This document shows positions 15,498 to 16,998 of a DNA stretch of 16,998 nt, in pieces. The stretch is from HIMB59 sp038124765 (lineage in GTDB: Bacteria; Pseudomonadota; Alphaproteobacteria; HIMB59), in NCBI GenBank assembly GCA_038124765.1, contig JAYPCO010000023.1:1-16998 (forward strand), written 5' to 3'. The notes beneath the pieces were generated by a model. The model saw only the letters and a list, made by a program, of their open reading frames with translations. It ran no database searches and was not told where the DNA came from. Every line of letters starts with the position of its first letter. Position 1 is the first letter of the stretch. A program made the position numbers and the translations under genes.

Positions 15498-16998
15498 ATG
15501 ACAGCAAAAGTAATAACTACCCAACCCATAGAAGGACAAAAGCCCGGTACCAGTGGTTTGCGAAAAAAAACCCGCATATTTATGCAACCTAATTATTTAG
15601 AAAATTATGTACAGTCAATTTTTGATGGAATTGGCGGCGTTGAAAAGAAAACATTGGTTGTGGGCGGAGATGGTCGTTATTTTAATAATGAAGCAATTGA
15701 TATTATTTTACGAATGGCGGCAGCTAATGGTGCATCGCAATGTATCGTGGGTCGTGACGGTATTCTTTCGACGCCTGCAGCATCACATATTATAAGAAAA
15801 AGAAAAGCTGATGGCGGGTTAATTTTATCAGCCAGTCATAACCCAGGTGGCCTAGAGGAGGATTTTGGTTTGAAGTATAACGGACCTAATGGAGGTCCTG
15901 CCACCGAAACTGTAACAGAAAAAATTTTCACTCAAACCTTAGAGATTAAAAGTTATAAAATTATTGAAAATAGCTCGGCGGATTTAAAAACTATTGGATC
16001 TTCAGAAATTGCTGGAATGAAGGTTCTAATTATTGACCCCATTGAAGAGTATGCGGATCTCATGGCTGAATTAATTGACTTCAAGGCCATCTCGGCGATG
16101 TTTCAAGACGGTTTTCGAATGTGTTTTGATGCAATGCATGCAGTAACGGGACCTTATGCCCATGAAATATTAGAAAAACGACTGGGCGCTCCAAAGGGGA
16201 CGGTTATCAATGGCAAACCCAGTCCTGATTTTGGAGGCGGACATCCCGACCCTAATCCCGTTTGGGCAAAAGAATTGATGGATATTATGTATGGTGAAAA
16301 CGCCCCTGATTTTGGCGCTGCCTCAGACGGCGATGGTGATCGAAATATGATCGTTGGAAGAAATTGTTATGTAAGTCCCTCAGATAGTTTGGCAGTCCTT
16401 GCTGATCTAGCTCATTTTGCTCCTGGCTATTCCAAAGGTCTAGCAGGTATTGCTCGTTCAATGCCTACATCAGCCGCCGCTGATAGTGTTGCCAAAGCTA
16501 AAGGAATAGAAATTTATGAAACACCAACTGGATGGAAATTTTTTGGTAACTTACTCGATGCTGGGAAGGCTACTATTTGTGGCGAAGAAAGCGCGGGAAC
16601 CGGTTCTAATCACGTTAGAGAAAAAGATGGTCTTTGGGCTGTGTTGATGTGGTTGAATATTTTAGCTGTTTCAAAAAAATCAGTGAGTGAATTAATGATA
16701 AATCATTGGAAGACCTATGGTAGAAATTATTACTGTCGCCATGATTATGAGGCAGTAGACAGTGATGTTGCTAACGATTTAATGAATACTCTTCGAGATA
16801 AACTATCAAGTCTAAAAGGCAGAAACGAAGCAGGCATAACTGTATCAAGTGCTGATGAGTTTTCTTATGATGACCCCGTAGATGGATCACACTCTAAAAA
16901 CCAAGGAATTAGAATTTTTTTCGAAGGAGGTGGTCGTGCGGTATTTCGTTTATCAGGAACCGGAACCCAGGGCGCTACTATCCGAGTTTATTTAGAAC
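15498..16998 (+). CDS. pgm: Phosphoglucomutase, alpha-D-glucose specific, 3' end beyond the window
   Basis: Pgm interconverts glucose-6-phosphate and glucose-1-phosphate, feeding GlgC or recovering glucose-1-phosphate. From the ATG at 15498, 500 codons are open to the right edge. Visible sites in order: the substrate-loop start GQKPGTSGLRKK (13-24), the phosphoserine loop SASHNPGG with Ser113, the magnesium loop SDGDGDRNM with Asp277, Asp279 and Asp281, the sugar-binding loop GEESAG with Glu363 and Ser365, and the phosphate-binding loop RLSGTGTQGA starting at Arg484. The spacing resembles the rabbit muscle enzyme (Ser116, Asp287-291), so this is the PGM1-like family and not the phosphomannomutase/ManB type. 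About 40-50 C-terminal residues are probably missing. It lies eight bases after glgX, last visible gene of the operon. Confidence 0.95.
   Translation, partial: MTAKVITTQPIEGQKPGTSGLRKKTRIFMQPNYLENYVQSIFDGIGGVEKKTLVVGGDGRYFNNEAIDIILRMAAANGASQCIVGRDGILSTPAASHIIRKRKADGGLILSASHNPGGLEEDFGLKYNGPNGGPATETVTEKIFTQTLEIKSYKIIENSSADLKTIGSSEIAGMKVLIIDPIEEYADLMAELIDFKAISAMFQDGFRMCFDAMHAVTGPYAHEILEKRLGAPKGTVINGKPSPDFGGGHPDPNPVWAKELMDIMYGENAPDFGAASDGDGDRNMIVGRNCYVSPSDSLAVLADLAHFAPGYSKGLAGIARSMPTSAAADSVAKAKGIEIYETPTGWKFFGNLLDAGKATICGEESAGTGSNHVREKDGLWAVLMWLNILAVSKKSVSELMINHWKTYGRNYYCRHDYEAVDSDVANDLMNTLRDKLSSLKGRNEAGITVSSADEFSYDDPVDGSHSKNQGIRIFFEGGGRAVFRLSGTGTQGATIRVYLE

Noticed and set aside
15840..15890. Variant residues LEED after the phosphoserine loop of Pgm as a sign of altered specificity
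   Set aside because: This position varies among phosphoglucomutases and all catalytic, metal, sugar and phosphate loops are intact.

Overview
The window reads as chromosomal DNA from an AT-rich alphaproteobacterium, probably free-living and perhaps marine. I base this on three things: the pairing of an atypical SAM methyltransferase with a divergent gloB, the compact gene packing with almost no intergenic DNA, and the glgB-glgC-glgA-glgX-pgm order with alphaproteobacterial-type proteins. Clade-level placement is inference. There are no tRNA or rRNA genes, insertion sequences, CRISPR arrays or phage genes, and no gene-free stretch longer than about 80 bases.

Left part (1-6806): a block of housekeeping and small-metabolism genes. 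A class I SAM methyltransferase (minus strand, cut by the left edge) is divergent from gloB (glyoxalase II). A plus-strand run follows: an 81-residue helical protein, ung (uracil-DNA glycosylase), a four-helix PsiE-like membrane protein and a renalase-like FAD oxidoreductase. A nitrilase-superfamily amidohydrolase lies on the minus strand, overlapping the flavoprotein gene tail to tail. It is divergent from an iron-dependent alcohol dehydrogenase gene, which is followed by an EamA/DMT permease gene.

Right part (6807-16998): a glycogen metabolism operon. It encodes a cytoplasmic GH13_23-type alpha-glucosidase, GlgB (branching enzyme), GlgC (ADP-glucose pyrophosphorylase), GlgA (glycogen synthase), GlgX (debranching enzyme) and Pgm (phosphoglucomutase, cut by the right edge). 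Gaps are 25, 2, -4, 5 and 8 bases, so the genes are almost certainly cotranscribed and partly translationally coupled. Pgm interconverts glucose-6-P and glucose-1-P. GlgC makes ADP-glucose, GlgA elongates the glucan and GlgB branches it. GlgX removes branches and the alpha-glucosidase could hydrolyse the released malto-oligosaccharides to glucose. No glycogen phosphorylase gene is present in the window; the alpha-glucosidase occupies the operon's leading position. A 25-base near-perfect palindrome enclosing a TATAAT hexamer sits just upstream and is the best candidate for the operon's control site.

The glycogen half is visibly richer in G+C than the left half. Shine-Dalgarno sequences are missing before nearly every gene except glgC, and several genes appear to start with TTG. 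I did not find a strong case for a previously undescribed system. The more interesting leads are the operon's control palindrome, the apparent hydrolytic glycogen breakdown route, and the uncharacterised group of renalase-like, nitrilase, Fe-ADH and permease genes.
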